This document shows, in pieces, positions 35,188 to 44,802 of a stretch of DNA of 64,000 nucleotides. This DNA is from an uncultured Tenacibaculum sp. Lineage in GTDB: Bacteria; Bacteroidota; Bacteroidia; Flavobacteriales; Flavobacteriaceae. The notes under the pieces are model-generated. The model had not been told where the DNA came from. It did not search any database and saw only the letters and a list, made by a program, of their open reading frames with translations. The translations under genes were made by a program, and so were the position numbers. The stretch is from NCBI GenBank assembly GCA_947497895.1, contig CANMIL010000003.1:310001-374000 (forward strand), written 5' to 3'. Each line of letters starts with the position of its first letter. Within the stretch, counting starts at the first letter, position 1.

Positions 35188-36225
35188 ATGAATAATAAGC
35201 ATATGACGCTCGGTGAGTTTATCATCAGCAATCAAAAATCTTTCAAATATTCATCAGGAGAGCTTTCGCGCTTAATTAACTCTATTCGTTTAGCTGCCAA
35301 AGTAGTTAACCACGAAATCAGAAAAGCGGGATTAGTTGATATTACCGGTGCTGCTGGAGACGTTAATGTTCAAGGTGAAGCACAACAAAAACTTGATGTT
35401 TTAGCGAATGATTTATTTAAGCAAACCTTAATTAATAGGGAAATTGTTTGTGGTATCGCCAGCGAAGAGGAAGATGATTATGTCGTTGTTGAAGGAAACA
35501 ACAAAACCAATGAAAACAAATACGTTTTATTAATGGATCCTTTAGATGGATCTTCTAATATTGATGTAAATGTTTCTGTTGGAACTATTTTTTCTATTTA
35601 CCGTAGAGTTTCTCCAGTAGGAACACCAGCTACTCAAGAAGACTTTTTACAGAAAGGTAGTGAGCAGGTAGCTGCTGGATATGTTGCTTATGGAACTTCA
35701 ACCATGTTAGTATTTACAACAGGAAACGGTGTTAATGGGTTTACCTTGAATCCAGCGATTGGTACTTTTTATTTATCACATCCGAACATGAAATTTCCTG
35801 AGCTAGGAAAAATCTATTCTGTAAGTGAAGGATATTTTACGCATTTCCAAGAAGGTATGAAACGCTTTTTAATTCACTGTAAAGAACTAAACAAAGAAGA
35901 CAACAGACCTTATACCGCGCGATATATTGGATCTTTAGTGTCGGATTTTCACAGAAACCTTATTAAAGGTGGCGTTTATATTTATCCTGCAACAGCTATA
36001 AATCCGAAAGGAAAATTACGTTTGTTATATGAATGTAATCCTATGGCATTTATTTGTGAACAAGCAGGAGGAACTGCCTCTGATGGTTTTACCAGAATTC
36101 TGGATATTAAACCTTCAGAACTTCATCAAAGAGTTCCTTTTTACTGTGGAAGCAAACAACTGGTTGCAAAAGCTGAAAGTTTCATGAATGAGTTTTCATT
36201 AGATGAAAAACCAGTATACGAATAG
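35188..36225 (+). CDS. fbp: Fructose-1,6-bisphosphatase class I
   Basis: A 345-residue gluconeogenic enzyme that hydrolyses fructose-1,6-bisphosphate to fructose-6-phosphate. It shows the metal-binding block [19 protein letters not shown], upstream GIASEEEDD, and the C-terminal [17 protein letters not shown]. Length fits class I. The first in-frame codon (GTG 35161) overlaps the -7 promoter box, so I start at ATG 35188 ([16 protein letters not shown]). It is a single gene with its own terminator. Confidence 0.95.
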   Translation: MNNKHMTLGEFIISNQKSFKYSSGELSRLINSIRLAAKVVNHEIRKAGLVDITGAAGDVNVQGEAQQKLDVLANDLFKQTLINREIVCGIASEEEDDYVVVEGNNKTNENKYVLLMDPLDGSSNIDVNVSVGTIFSIYRRVSPVGTPATQEDFLQKGSEQVAAGYVAYGTSTMLVFTTGNGVNGFTLNPAIGTFYLSHPNMKFPELGKIYSVSEGYFTHFQEGMKRFLIHCKELNKEDNRPYTARYIGSLVSDFHRNLIKGGVYIYPATAINPKGKLRLLYECNPMAFICEQAGGTASDGFTRILDIKPSELHQRVPFYCGSKQLVAKAESFMNEFSLDEKPVYE

Positions 36226-36260
36226 TATCAATAAATTTTATAGCTATATAATATATCCAT

Positions 36261-36290
36261 AAGGCAAACGGTTGTTTGCCTTATTTTTTT
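36261..36290 (+). terminator. Terminator after fbp
   Basis: AAGGCAAAC, GGTT, GTTTGCCTT and a following T-run. Confidence 0.9.
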
Positions 36291-36347
36291 ATCCTAAATT
36301 TACGTTCGAAAAATTAAAAAAATTAAACTTTTAAAAATTAAGAAATT

Positions 36348-36956
36348 ATGGCTTTTGAATTACCAGAATTAGGATATGCTCACGACGCTTTAGAACCTCA
36401 TATAGATGCTAAAACTATGGAAATCCACCATGGAAAACACCACGCTGGATACACTAGTAAACTGAATGCAGCTATCGAAGGATCAGATTTAGCGGGTAAA
36501 TCTATCGAAGACATTCTTGCTAATTTAGACATGAACAACGGAGCTGTTCGAAACAATGGTGGAGGTTTTTATAATCACTCTTTATTTTGGACTGTATTAA
36601 ACCCAGAAGATAGAGGTTATTTATCTGGTGAATTAAAGGATGCTATTGAAGCAGAGTTCGGATCGAAAGAAGCTTTTATCGATGCTTTTTCTAAAGCAGC
36701 GGCTACTCAATTCGGTTCAGGATGGGCTTGGTTATGTGTTCACAAAGGAGGAAAAGTTGAAGTTTGTTCAACTCCAAACCAAGACAACCCATTAATGCCA
36801 GGTGTATCATGTGGAGGAACTCCTATCTTAGGATTGGATGTTTGGGAACATGCATACTACTTAAATTACCAAAACCGTCGTCCAGATTATATTGATGCTT
36901 TCTTCAAAGTAATCAACTGGAATGAAGTTGAAAGAAGATACGCTGCAGCTAAGTAA
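36348..36956 (+). CDS. sodA: Fe/Mn superoxide dismutase
   Basis: A 202-residue superoxide dismutase that converts superoxide to hydrogen peroxide and oxygen in the cytoplasm. Metal ligands are visible as His in [12 protein letters not shown], His in [11 protein letters not shown], and Asp/His in [15 protein letters not shown]. The Gln in TPNQDNPL is the position that favours manganese in Mn-type enzymes, so Mn or cambialistic use is more likely than strict Fe; this is inference. It is monocistronic, with a terminator on each side. Confidence 0.95.
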   Translation: MAFELPELGYAHDALEPHIDAKTMEIHHGKHHAGYTSKLNAAIEGSDLAGKSIEDILANLDMNNGAVRNNGGGFYNHSLFWTVLNPEDRGYLSGELKDAIEAEFGSKEAFIDAFSKAAATQFGSGWAWLCVHKGGKVEVCSTPNQDNPLMPGVSCGGTPILGLDVWEHAYYLNYQNRRPDYIDAFFKVINWNEVERRYAAAK

Positions 36957-36978
36957 TTGTAGCAAAAACTATCAAATA

Positions 36979-37010
36979 AAAAAGGACTTGAATATTCAAG
37001 TCCTTTTTTT
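36979..37010. terminator. Bidirectional terminator after sod
   Basis: AAAAAGGACTTGAAT and ATTCAAGTCCTTTTT form a near-perfect stem with A- and T-runs. Confidence 0.9.
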
Positions 37011-37032
37011 ATATCTCTATTTCAATTTCTAA

Positions 37033-37905
37033 TTAAACTGAAACATTATTTCTTTTGTTCGTGCGAGTAATTGCTCTTTCATTCTTCCAATCGATCCACT
37101 TCTGCCCTTTTAACCTTCTCATAACATTATCAATAGATCGCATTACAAAGACGTTATAAATTGCTTTTCCTAAATTCTTAGGGTTTCTTGCAATAGCTCT
37201 TAAACTCATTGAAAAACCAGGTGTAATATAACGCATATAGTGCCACCACCCCTCTGGCATGTACAATACATTTCCATGCTCAAGTTCTGCTACATAACCT
37301 TTCGCATTTTTCAGTGCTGGCCATTTCTCAAAATCTGGATCATTAAAATCGATATCCTCTCTTGTAATTAACGAATTCGGTATTTTATAGAGGTATTTAT
37401 TTTGCTTTTGATCAAACAAGATACATTTCTTCTTCCCTTCAAAATGAAAATGAAAGATATTGGCTAAATCGATATCATAATGCATAAAGGTATATGAATC
37501 ACGACCACCGAAGAAAAGCATAGGTAAACCTTTCATTAATCTCAATCCAAAATCAGGAAATTTAAAATCTTTTTGAAGCTGTGGAACTTCTTTTAAAACA
37601 TTCCACAAAAATATTCTAAACTTAGTTGGCTCTCTCTTTAACAAATCTACATACTCACTCATTTTCATGGTAGCATGAGGCTCATTAAATCCGTCCTTAT
37701 AATCAACAGGTCTATCATCATATAAAGGAACAGTTTTATCTCCTGCAACTTCCTTCATGTAGTCTAACGACCACTTTGAATAAGCCGGCCAATCTTCAAT
37801 AAAACGCTCAATAACCACAGGTTTTTGAGGTTTAAAATAATTCTTAATAAAGTCTTCTTTGGTAATTGTTTCGACTCTATCTATGTTTTGTAATTGTAGT
37901 CCCAT
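37033..37905 (-). CDS. JmjC/cupin-like Fe(II) 2-oxoglutarate oxygenase-type protein
   Basis: A 290-residue cupin_8/JmjC-like protein. The expected iron triad is present: His142 and Asp144 in TFMHYDIDLAN, and His222 in PEGWWHYMRY. The N-terminal PQKPVVIERFIEDWPAYSKW and GNVLYMPEGWWH segments are typical. Such proteins hydroxylate amino-acid side chains in proteins, often ribosomal proteins; the target here is unknown. ATG 37905 is preferred: a -7 box (37921-37928) lies inside the longer frame that could begin at 37989. Downstream of it on the same strand is the sod terminator. Confidence 0.87.
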   Translation of the reverse strand: MGLQLQNIDRVETITKEDFIKNYFKPQKPVVIERFIEDWPAYSKWSLDYMKEVAGDKTVPLYDDRPVDYKDGFNEPHATMKMSEYVDLLKREPTKFRIFLWNVLKEVPQLQKDFKFPDFGLRLMKGLPMLFFGGRDSYTFMHYDIDLANIFHFHFEGKKKCILFDQKQNKYLYKIPNSLITREDIDFNDPDFEKWPALKNAKGYVAELEHGNVLYMPEGWWHYMRYITPGFSMSLRAIARNPKNLGKAIYNVFVMRSIDNVMRRLKGQKWIDWKNERAITRTNKRNNVSV

Positions 37906-37920
37906 TGCTTCCACTTTTTC

Positions 37921-37928
37921 CAAATGTA
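37921..37928 (-). promoter_or_regulatory. TAnnTTTG -7 box for the JmjC-like gene
   Basis: The minus strand reads TACATTTG, 15 bp before ATG 37905. Confidence 0.55.
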
Positions 37929-38031
37929 AAGTTAAGAAATTGTTATGAAGTTTTCTACATAGCTTTTTGTTAAAAAAAGCACTCATCAATTTTTAAACCG
38001 ATGAGTGCCATTTTATTGGAAAATATTTTGC

Positions 38032-39132
38032 TTATTTTTTTCGTAACTCTAAGGCTTCTTTCTTTTTCTGCTCGTTTCTTTCAATTTTATGCCCAGGTCT
38101 TGTCCATTTTGGCTTTTCTCCTAATGCCTTAAACTCTGACTCCTCTGCCTCAACAGACTCTCTTTGTTCGTGTTTATAGAATGCCTTTTGAGGATTTAAT
38201 CCTAACTCCTCGAACATCTTCATATCTTCATTAATATCTGGATTAGGAGTTGTTAATAATTTATCTCCAGCAAAAATAGAATTCGCTCCAGCAAAGAAAC
38301 ACATTGCTTGCCCTTCTCTACTCATTTGCGTTCTACCAGCTGATAAACGAACTTGAGATTCAGGAAGTACAATACGAGCAGTAGCTACCATTCGTACCAT
38401 TTCAAAAATATTAATTGGCGGTTGATCTTCCATAGGAGTTCCTTCTACTGCCACTAATGCATTAATCGGAACCGATTCAGGATGTGGAGAGAATCTAGTT
38501 AACGTTTCAAGCATTCCTGCTCTATCTTCTAAACTTTCTCCCATACCAATAATACCTCCAGAACAAACTGTTACATTAGTCTTTCTTACATTCTCAATTG
38601 TATCAATTCTATCTTTAAATGCTCTTGTTGAAATTACATCGTCGTAATAATCTTCTGAAGTATCAATATTGTGATTATAGGCATATAATCCAGCTTCTGC
38701 CAAACGCTTTGCTTGGTTCTCAGTTACCATTCCTAATGTACAACATACTTCCATATCAAGTTTGTTAATAGTTCTAACCATTTCCAATACTTGATCGAAT
38801 TCTGGACCGTCTTTAACATTTCTCCAAGAAGCTCCCATACAAACTCTTGAAGATCCTCCAGATTTTGCTCTTAACGCTTGAGCTTTCACATGATTTACAG
38901 TCATTAAATCATTTCCTTCGATATCTGTATGATAGCGAGCTGCCTGTGGACAATATCCACAATCTTCAGAACAGCCTCCTGTTTTTATTGAGATTAGGGT
39001 ACTAACTTGTACTGTATTTGGATCGTGATATTTTCTATGTAATGAAGCGGCTTCATATAAAAGCTCCATTAAAGGCTTATTATAAATAGCTAATATCTCT
39101 TCTTTTGTCCAATCATTTCTTACGTCGCTCAT
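38032..39132 (-). CDS. bioB: Biotin synthase
   Basis: A 366-residue radical SAM enzyme that inserts sulfur into dethiobiotin. The 4Fe-4S ligands are Cys54, Cys58 and Cys61 in TGGCSEDCGYCPQA. The [2Fe-2S]-cluster residues Cys (in SRVCMGASWR and EVCCTLGM) and Arg (in RLSAGRTQMS) are also present. The C-terminus carries about 35 extra residues rich in Lys and Glu beyond the usual end. It has its own -7 box (39167-39174) and lies apart from bioA, bioD and bioF, with the ketosynthase gene immediately upstream on the same strand. Confidence 0.96.
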   Translation of the reverse strand: MSDVRNDWTKEEILAIYNKPLMELLYEAASLHRKYHDPNTVQVSTLISIKTGGCSEDCGYCPQAARYHTDIEGNDLMTVNHVKAQALRAKSGGSSRVCMGASWRNVKDGPEFDQVLEMVRTINKLDMEVCCTLGMVTENQAKRLAEAGLYAYNHNIDTSEDYYDDVISTRAFKDRIDTIENVRKTNVTVCSGGIIGMGESLEDRAGMLETLTRFSPHPESVPINALVAVEGTPMEDQPPINIFEMVRMVATARIVLPESQVRLSAGRTQMSREGQAMCFFAGANSIFAGDKLLTTPNPDINEDMKMFEELGLNPQKAFYKHEQRESVEAEESEFKALGEKPKWTRPGHKIERNEQKKKEALELRKK

Positions 39133-39166
39133 AAACTTAAGTTTACTTGTTAGTTGTTTGAAGACT

Positions 39167-39174
39167 CAAAAGTA
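39167..39174 (-). promoter_or_regulatory. TAnnTTTG -7 box for bioB
   Basis: The minus strand reads TACTTTTG, 34 bp before the ATG. No biotin operator is recognised. Confidence 0.5.
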
Positions 39175-39286
39175 CTAATAATTAATTTATGCTTTTGACT
39201 TTTTTACCGATTAAGTACGTTTTAAAAACGAGTCAACTTCGAGTCTATTTTATACTGTATTGATTTAACCAACTGATATTATTTGG

Positions 39287-40453
39287 TTACGATTTTCTAC
39301 TAATTAATACGGATACTGCATTCCCCCCAAACCCTACTGCATTTATTAATACTTTGTTGATCGTTTTTGGTTCGTTTTGCTTTTGAACAAATGGCACATG
39401 AATTACCTTCTGATTCTGAAGCATTAATACTGCTAATTCCAGACTCAACAATCCAGAAGTTGCGAATGTATGTCCTAACTTCCATTTATTGGTTGTTAAA
39501 AAAGGACAATGCTCACCAAATACTTTTCTTATTGCATTGAGTTCGGACTCGTCTCCTTTGATGGTTCCTGGAGCATGCATTACAATAGCATCAACATCAT
39601 CTAACTCCGTATTTTTCAAAGCCATTTTCATTGACTTTTGAAAACAGTCGGCATTGGTTGAAATGGAAATATTATGTTTTAATACTTCTGTTGCATACCC
39701 AACACCTTCAATAATAGCTAAAGCATTTTCCTTTTCTCCATTTTCCAAACAGACAACAGATGCTGCTTCACCCAGTACCATTGTATTTTTTTTCTTATTT
39801 AAATCGAATGCCTTACAAGGGTAGCTATCTTGATTGTTCGCATAAACTTTTAATGCTTTCATTTGAGCAATAGTAAAGCCCGTTAGTGAAGCCTCACTTC
39901 CACCTACTAAAAATTTATCAGTCATTCCTGACAAAATCCATGCTACTCCATTTAAAAGAGAATGCAATCCTGTAGAACAAGTAATTGAATGCGATATTTC
40001 TGGTCCGTTAGTTTGCAAATCATGTGCAATCCAAGATGATATGTTCCCTAAAGTTGTTGTTGGAGAACTAATGGTTGAAGATTTACCTGTTTCTAAATAT
40101 TCTTTATGGTATTTTTCAAATAGAGATGTTGCTCCTCTCGACGATCCAATATTGATTCCAAAATTATCCGATGATTCCCATTTTGCAGTTACAACGGCTC
40201 TTCGAGCAACTAATAGCGCATATAATACAGATTCATCTAAGTCTTTATATTTAATATCTGAAACTCTTAGCTGTTCAATAGATCGTTGATCAGGTTCTCC
40301 CAGCTCGGCAACCCAAGCATTAAAATTTTCGTATTCCCTTTCATTAAGAAAATGTTTCTCATCAATATAGTTGTCCCAAATTTCCTCAAAAGTACTCCCT
40401 AATGCCGATAACGACGCAATTGAGGTAATGGATATTCTTCTATTCAAACCCAA
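39287..40453 (-). CDS. Beta-ketoacyl synthase of the biotin region
   Basis: A 388-residue condensing enzyme of the KAS I/II type with an intact triad: Cys159 in SITCSTGLHSLL, His293 in VMHAPGTIKGDE and His328 in KWKLGHTFATSG. It is slightly shorter than FabF and diverged (DESEL, GGNAVSVLISRK at the C-terminus). It sits between bioA and bioB, so a role in making the pimeloyl precursor is suggested, but a general fatty-acid or polyketide function is possible. No ATG lies at the 5' end: the start must be TTG at 40453 (or 40447), directly below a -7 box at 40465-40472. Confidence 0.85.
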   Translation of the reverse strand: MGLNRRISITSIASLSALGSTFEEIWDNYIDEKHFLNEREYENFNAWVAELGEPDQRSIEQLRVSDIKYKDLDESVLYALLVARRAVVTAKWESSDNFGINIGSSRGATSLFEKYHKEYLETGKSSTISSPTTTLGNISSWIAHDLQTNGPEISHSITCSTGLHSLLNGVAWILSGMTDKFLVGGSEASLTGFTIAQMKALKVYANNQDSYPCKAFDLNKKKNTMVLGEAASVVCLENGEKENALAIIEGVGYATEVLKHNISISTNADCFQKSMKMALKNTELDDVDAIVMHAPGTIKGDESELNAIRKVFGEHCPFLTTNKWKLGHTFATSGLLSLELAVLMLQNQKVIHVPFVQKQNEPKTINKVLINAVGFGGNAVSVLISRKS

Positions 40454-40464
40454 AAAAATTTTGA

Positions 40465-40472
40465 CAAAAATA
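40465..40472 (-). promoter_or_regulatory. TAnnTTTG -7 box for the ketosynthase
   Basis: The minus strand reads TATTTTTG, ending 11 bp above TTG 40453; it limits how far upstream translation can begin and supports a TTG start. Confidence 0.5.
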
Positions 40473-40695
40473 AAACTAATTATTCCTATTGTCCTTGAAT
40501 TTTAGTGAGATTTTAAGCTTTTATACATTTTAAAGGATATTCCCTTTGGAAAACAACTCTCTTGGAAAAGAACTTTTTAATTATTTTTCTGGAAATAAAC
40601 TATGATTAAAGTACTATAATTAATGTAACATTTCATATAATTTTAAGTCGTATTAGCACAACTCAATCAAATTTAATCTTATTAAAATTTTTATT

Positions 40696-41136
40696 ATGTC
40701 AGATCAAAATCAGAAAAGTTGGTTTAGCAGAAATTGGTTATGGTTTATTCCTGTGAGTGGATGCTTAGGTATCATTTTACTCTTTGTTTTTGGAATTGGA
40801 GCTGCCATTTTTGGAGTTTCGAATATGATCAATAATGCTACCCCTGTTGAATATGCCTTAGAACAAGCTAATAATAATGATAAAGTCCTTACAATTCTAG
40901 GAAGTCCGATTGAAAAAAATGGATTCCCTAACGGAAATATCTCACTTCATAACAACGATGGAAAAGTAGACTTTTCAATCCCTGTAAAGGGGAGTATAGG
41001 TGAAGGATTTTTAATTGTTAGAGGAATTAAGACTGACGGAGAATGGGTTTTCGAAGATTTATATGTTGAAATAAAGGAAACTCAGGAACAGATAAACTTG
41101 TTATCAAATGAAAAAATTTTAGAGGAAGAAATTTAA
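40696..41136 (+). CDS. Coa1-like membrane protein
   Basis: A 146-residue protein with a short cytoplasmic N-terminus ending SRNWLWF, one membrane helix (about 17-40, GCLGIILLFVFGIGAAIFG) and an outer domain. The outer domain has the cytochrome-oxidase-assembly-factor-1 (Coa1) pattern: repeated small segments around VLTILGSPIEKNGFPNGNIS, KVDFSIPVKGSIGEGFLIV and GEWVFEDLYVE. Bacterial members of this fold are uncharacterised and not necessarily linked to oxidase assembly. It lies on the opposite strand to the biotin genes, between the ketosynthase and bioA, with the 625-residue protein after it. Confidence 0.8.
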   Translation: MSDQNQKSWFSRNWLWFIPVSGCLGIILLFVFGIGAAIFGVSNMINNATPVEYALEQANNNDKVLTILGSPIEKNGFPNGNISLHNNDGKVDFSIPVKGSIGEGFLIVRGIKTDGEWVFEDLYVEIKETQEQINLLSNEKILEEEI

Positions 41137-41257
41137 AAATGACATCCATACATTTCGCAAATTGACTCTCCTTATTTTGACTAAAACGCAATTTATTTCT
41201 TTTTAAAAACAAGCTAATTAACTTAAATTAAGAAAGTTAACCAAGCTTAAATTTAAA

Positions 41258-43135
41258 ATGAAAAGAATCAACTTACACTACGCGCTTGTTTTGTCTTGCA
41301 CTTTTTTTTTATCAATTAGTCATTTAAACGCTCAGGAAAAAAAATCAAATTCGGAAAATCTTGTTGTAATCGATCCGTACGAACCTTTCTCTTTAAAGTT
41401 AGAAGAAATACATAAAAATCATATTCTAAATTTACAGCTAAAAAATGTAAATCCTTTTTTATACAAAATTGATGTCAAGATTAATCAAAAGGATTTCAGA
41501 AACACGGCAAATTCTCCACTGACAACATCATCTCTTAGCCCTACTTACAATATTCCCAATATCGGTAAGATAACTAGTCTAGCTCCTGATTTTAGTTTAA
41601 GTGATAACAATGATAATGGCGAAACGGATCGAGAAAAATATAATAAAGAAAACGAAAAGAGATCAGAATTAAATCGTCGTTTAAATGAGTTGAATATGGC
41701 GTTAAATAATTATGATAAGGTAACTGAACTTAATTCACTCAATGAAGATCTAAATAAAATCAACTTTATCACTTCTGATAATAAATCTCAAAGCTTATTC
41801 GACACTAGGTTAACTAAAGAAGAACTGATTGAAGAAAAGAGTAAATTAAATCAGGATGATGTAAGATATGAAGCTATTGATATTGCTATAAACAATTATC
41901 ATAAAAAGAAATTATATGAAGCTCTAGAAAATGAATTGAAATCTATTGTTTTCGAATGGAAGAACAATGATTTTAAGGACTTAACTTCAAAAGATATTTC
42001 TAAAATTAACTTAAAGAAAGAAATAAGTGATATTCGAGGATCTATTGGCGATATTAACAAAAATATTGAAACCTTAAATGCAAAAGCTTTTGTAAATATT
42101 AAATTTCAAGATTATGAATATGCATACTCTAAAATACATGAACTAAATGGTATTTATAGAAATTTAAAAAAAGTAGCCTACACGTCATTAACTCATGAGG
42201 ATTTTGTAAAAAAAATATCAAAACTACGCAACAACCATAATATTAGCTCAATAGACAATTTAAGGTCTCATATTACAGGAACAAAACAGGAACTAGATGA
42301 TATTTTTCTTGAAATATATGCCAATATAAATGATAGTAGTTCAAAAGAAAAAATTAAAAATTTCCATTCTAAAATCGACATGAATGCCGTAGAAAATCTA
42401 ATAGACCATATTATTGACATAAACAGCTTTAAAACTGACAAATACTGGAACCCTAGATTATCTTTCGGAAACTTTCACCATAAAACAGACGATTTACATT
42501 TTGAAGTCAAATTAATTCCTAATCAAACTCCTAACCCTATTAAAATGGCAGAAAAAGAATACAACTTTAGTGTGCCAATAAAGGGAGGTTTAAAGTTCGA
42601 TATAAGCTTAGGTGTTTCATTCTTAACGGGATTAAATGATGTTGAGTTTGAAAGAATAAAAAAAACGGATTCTACCAGTGTTCTTATCCCAAATGGAAAC
42701 ATGTTTAACAATGATCCTTTTAGAAGAACTAAGTTTAGCGGTTTTACACCATATGCCACAACTTTCTTAAACGTTTATTTAAGGAGCAAAAGTAATTTTA
42801 AACCAACATTTAATATAGGATTAGGAACTAATATAGATGATGTTTCTTATTTAGTAGGTTTAGGGCTTATTATCGGAAGACAAGAACGTATTGTAATTCA
42901 TGCCGGATTAGCTTATAGAAAAACTTCGGATTTTAACTCACAGTATCAAAGGTTATTGGAAAATGATAACGATAGTGAAACTTCAGGTTTGTTAGTAAAT
43001 AAACCCATAGAAGAATTCACCAATGACGATATTACTATTGAAAAATATAACCAAGGGTTTTATTTCGGATTTAGTTATAATCTTTCGAGTAATAAAGAAA
43101 AAGAGTTTCAAAAGTTTGCCCCTGGAAAGCAGTAA
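41258..43135 (+). CDS. Secreted hypothetical protein with helical core and beta-rich C-terminus
   Basis: A 625-residue protein that I do not recognise. A signal peptide (about 25 residues, ending LNAQ) is followed by a short beta region (to about 120), then about 250 residues dominated by charged, coiled-coil-like helices (RSELNRRLNELNMALNNYD; GDINKNIETLN). The C-terminal 230 residues are beta-rich with alternating patterns (FSVPIKGGLKFDISLGVSF, FNIGLGTNIDDVSYLVGLG, FYFGFSYNLSSN) suggestive of a small outer-membrane barrel. A periplasmic coiled coil joined to a barrel would fit an envelope structural or secretion-related role, but no function is claimed. It follows the Coa1-like gene and is unusually rich in Asn and Lys. 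Confidence 0.75.
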   Translation: MKRINLHYALVLSCTFFLSISHLNAQEKKSNSENLVVIDPYEPFSLKLEEIHKNHILNLQLKNVNPFLYKIDVKINQKDFRNTANSPLTTSSLSPTYNIPNIGKITSLAPDFSLSDNNDNGETDREKYNKENEKRSELNRRLNELNMALNNYDKVTELNSLNEDLNKINFITSDNKSQSLFDTRLTKEELIEEKSKLNQDDVRYEAIDIAINNYHKKKLYEALENELKSIVFEWKNNDFKDLTSKDISKINLKKEISDIRGSIGDINKNIETLNAKAFVNIKFQDYEYAYSKIHELNGIYRNLKKVAYTSLTHEDFVKKISKLRNNHNISSIDNLRSHITGTKQELDDIFLEIYANINDSSSKEKIKNFHSKIDMNAVENLIDHIIDINSFKTDKYWNPRLSFGNFHHKTDDLHFEVKLIPNQTPNPIKMAEKEYNFSVPIKGGLKFDISLGVSFLTGLNDVEFERIKKTDSTSVLIPNGNMFNNDPFRRTKFSGFTPYATTFLNVYLRSKSNFKPTFNIGLGTNIDDVSYLVGLGLIIGRQERIVIHAGLAYRKTSDFNSQYQRLLENDNDSETSGLLVNKPIEEFTNDDITIEKYNQGFYFGFSYNLSSNKEKEFQKFAPGKQ

Positions 43136-43146
43136 TTCTAATTAAA

Positions 43147-43186
43147 AAAAGAAATACCACATAGGTTCACTGACGTATGTGGTATA
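43147..43186 (-). terminator. Terminator at the end of the bio operon
   Basis: On the minus strand ATACCACATA and TATGTGGTAT form a stem followed by TTCTTTTTTT, downstream of the bioA stop. There is no T-run on the plus strand. Confidence 0.7.
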
Positions 43187-43209
43187 ATAACGTCATTTCA
43201 ATCCAAACA

Positions 43210-44496
43210 TTAGAAAGTATCTAATGCTTTTTCGATAGTTGTATATATTTTGTTCAATTGTTCATCGGTAATGACAAACGGAGGCAGTATATAAATTGTA
43301 CTCCCTAAAGGACGTAAACAAACACCATTTTCCATAAAAAAGTCAAACAACTGATAACGAAGGTTACCATAACGTTCCATTTCTATGTTTAAATCCAATG
43401 CAAAAATTACCCCTAACTGACGTGTTTCTTTTACTTTAGGATGATCCTTTATTTTCTTCTCAAATGCTTGATGCGAATCAATGATAATCTTAATTCTTGA
43501 CTGTATTTCTTCACTTTGTAACAATTCTATTCCCGCTAAAGCCGCCGCACAAGCTGTCGGATTTGCTGAATAAGTATGTCCATGGAAAAAACCTTTCCCT
43601 AATTCATCACTTAAGAATGCATCGTAAATTTGCTGAGAACAACTCGTAATTGCCATAGGCACCAAACCAGCGGTTAAGGATTTTGAAAGACACATGATAT
43701 CTGGCAAATTTTGCAGATGTTCAGAAGCAAAGTTTTTGCCTGTTTTTCCGAAACCTGTCATAACCTCATCCGCAATAGTGACAACACCATATTCTTTGGC
43801 AATTGCTAAAAGTTCATCAATTAATAAAGCATTGTGCATTTTCATAGCTGCCGCGCCTTGCACTAATGGCTCATAGATGAATGCAGCCACTTTATGATCT
43901 GTAAGTAACTTTTTAAACTGCGCTTTTACCTCCGAGAAGTTTTCCTTAGTTGGAACTGGGATACGTGCTACATCTATAAAAAAGTCTTCGAAAGGACCAT
44001 TATATACTGATAAGCCTGAAACGGACATCGCTCCGAAAGTATCTCCATGAAAACCTCCTTCAAGTGCTATTACTTTATTTCTTTTATCACCTTGGTTAAA
44101 GTGATATTGTAAAGCCTTTTTTATAGCTACATCTACTGAAGTAGAACCGTTATCAGAAAAGAATATTTTTTGTTGATTATTTGGTAAAATCTTAATGAGT
44201 TCTTCCGACAACTTTATAGCAGGTTCGTGAGTAAATCCTGCAAAAACCACATGATCTAACTCTTTCATTTGCTTGGAAACCTTGTCCGTAATATACTCAT
44301 TGCAATGCCCATACATACAAGTATACCAAGAAGCTATTCCATCAATATATTCTTTACCATTATCATCAAAGAGTAGTGCTCCCTTGGCTTTTGTTATTGC
44401 CAAATGATCAGGATGCAATTTATGCTGTGTTAACGGGTGCCACAAATGTTTTTTATCACGTTCTCTTAGCGTCATTTCTGTAGTTTTTATCATCAT
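43210..44496 (-). CDS. bioA: Adenosylmethionine-8-amino-7-oxononanoate aminotransferase
   Basis: A 428-residue class III aminotransferase that makes 7,8-diaminopelargonic acid. Typical features are HLWHPLTQ near the N-terminus, IASWYTCMYGHCN, Asp243 in IADEVMTGFGKTG, and the PLP lysine Lys272 in CLSKSLTAGLVPM. The HLWHP and SWYTCMYG segments are those of BioA and separate it from other class III enzymes. It is the last gene of the bioF - DUF2007 - bioD - GIY-YIG - bioA cluster and is followed by a terminator. Confidence 0.96.
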   Translation of the reverse strand: MMIKTTEMTLRERDKKHLWHPLTQHKLHPDHLAITKAKGALLFDDNGKEYIDGIASWYTCMYGHCNEYITDKVSKQMKELDHVVFAGFTHEPAIKLSEELIKILPNNQQKIFFSDNGSTSVDVAIKKALQYHFNQGDKRNKVIALEGGFHGDTFGAMSVSGLSVYNGPFEDFFIDVARIPVPTKENFSEVKAQFKKLLTDHKVAAFIYEPLVQGAAAMKMHNALLIDELLAIAKEYGVVTIADEVMTGFGKTGKNFASEHLQNLPDIMCLSKSLTAGLVPMAITSCSQQIYDAFLSDELGKGFFHGHTYSANPTACAAALAGIELLQSEEIQSRIKIIIDSHQAFEKKIKDHPKVKETRQLGVIFALDLNIEMERYGNLRYQLFDFFMENGVCLRPLGSTIYILPPFVITDEQLNKIYTTIEKALDTF

Positions 44497-44513
44497 CTCT
44501 TTAACTTATAAGA

Positions 44514-44792
44514 TCAAAAGTGTAAAGTGCATAATGTTGGATTCTCCTCCTTTATTAAATTTATTTTCCAAGCTTTATGCCAATTCTTCAACTGTTTTTC
44601 TCGCGCAATTGCATCTTTTATATTTGTATACTGTTCAAAATAAACTAAATCCTTAATGTTATATTTTTTAGTAAACTTAGAAGCGGTACCATTTTTATGT
44701 TCAAACATTCTGCGAGTTAAATCATTAGTAACACCAACATAAAAAGTTGTTCTATACTTATTTGTTAAAATGTACACATAACTCAATTTCAT
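44514..44792 (-). CDS. Stand-alone GIY-YIG nuclease-domain protein
   Basis: A 92-residue protein containing only a GIY-YIG domain: YVYILTNKYRTTFYVGVTNDLTRRMFEHK gives the Y-x-Y, YVG and Arg signature, and FEQYTNIKDAIAREKQLKNWHKAWK the conserved Glu and C-terminal helix. It belongs to the small UPF0213/YhbQ-like group whose role is unknown. It lies between bioD and bioA in the same direction, 17 bp upstream of bioA, and next to two palindromes (44804-44877), an arrangement that suggests insertion into the operon rather than a biotin function. Confidence 0.92.
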   Translation of the reverse strand: MKLSYVYILTNKYRTTFYVGVTNDLTRRMFEHKNGTASKFTKKYNIKDLVYFEQYTNIKDAIAREKQLKNWHKAWKINLIKEENPTLCTLHF

Positions 44793-44802
44793 AAATTTAT
44801 GC

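Noticed and set aside
39133..39286. Biotin operator or riboswitch upstream of bioB
   Set aside because: Only short direct repeats (cgagtc) are present; nothing resembling a known BirA operator is seen.
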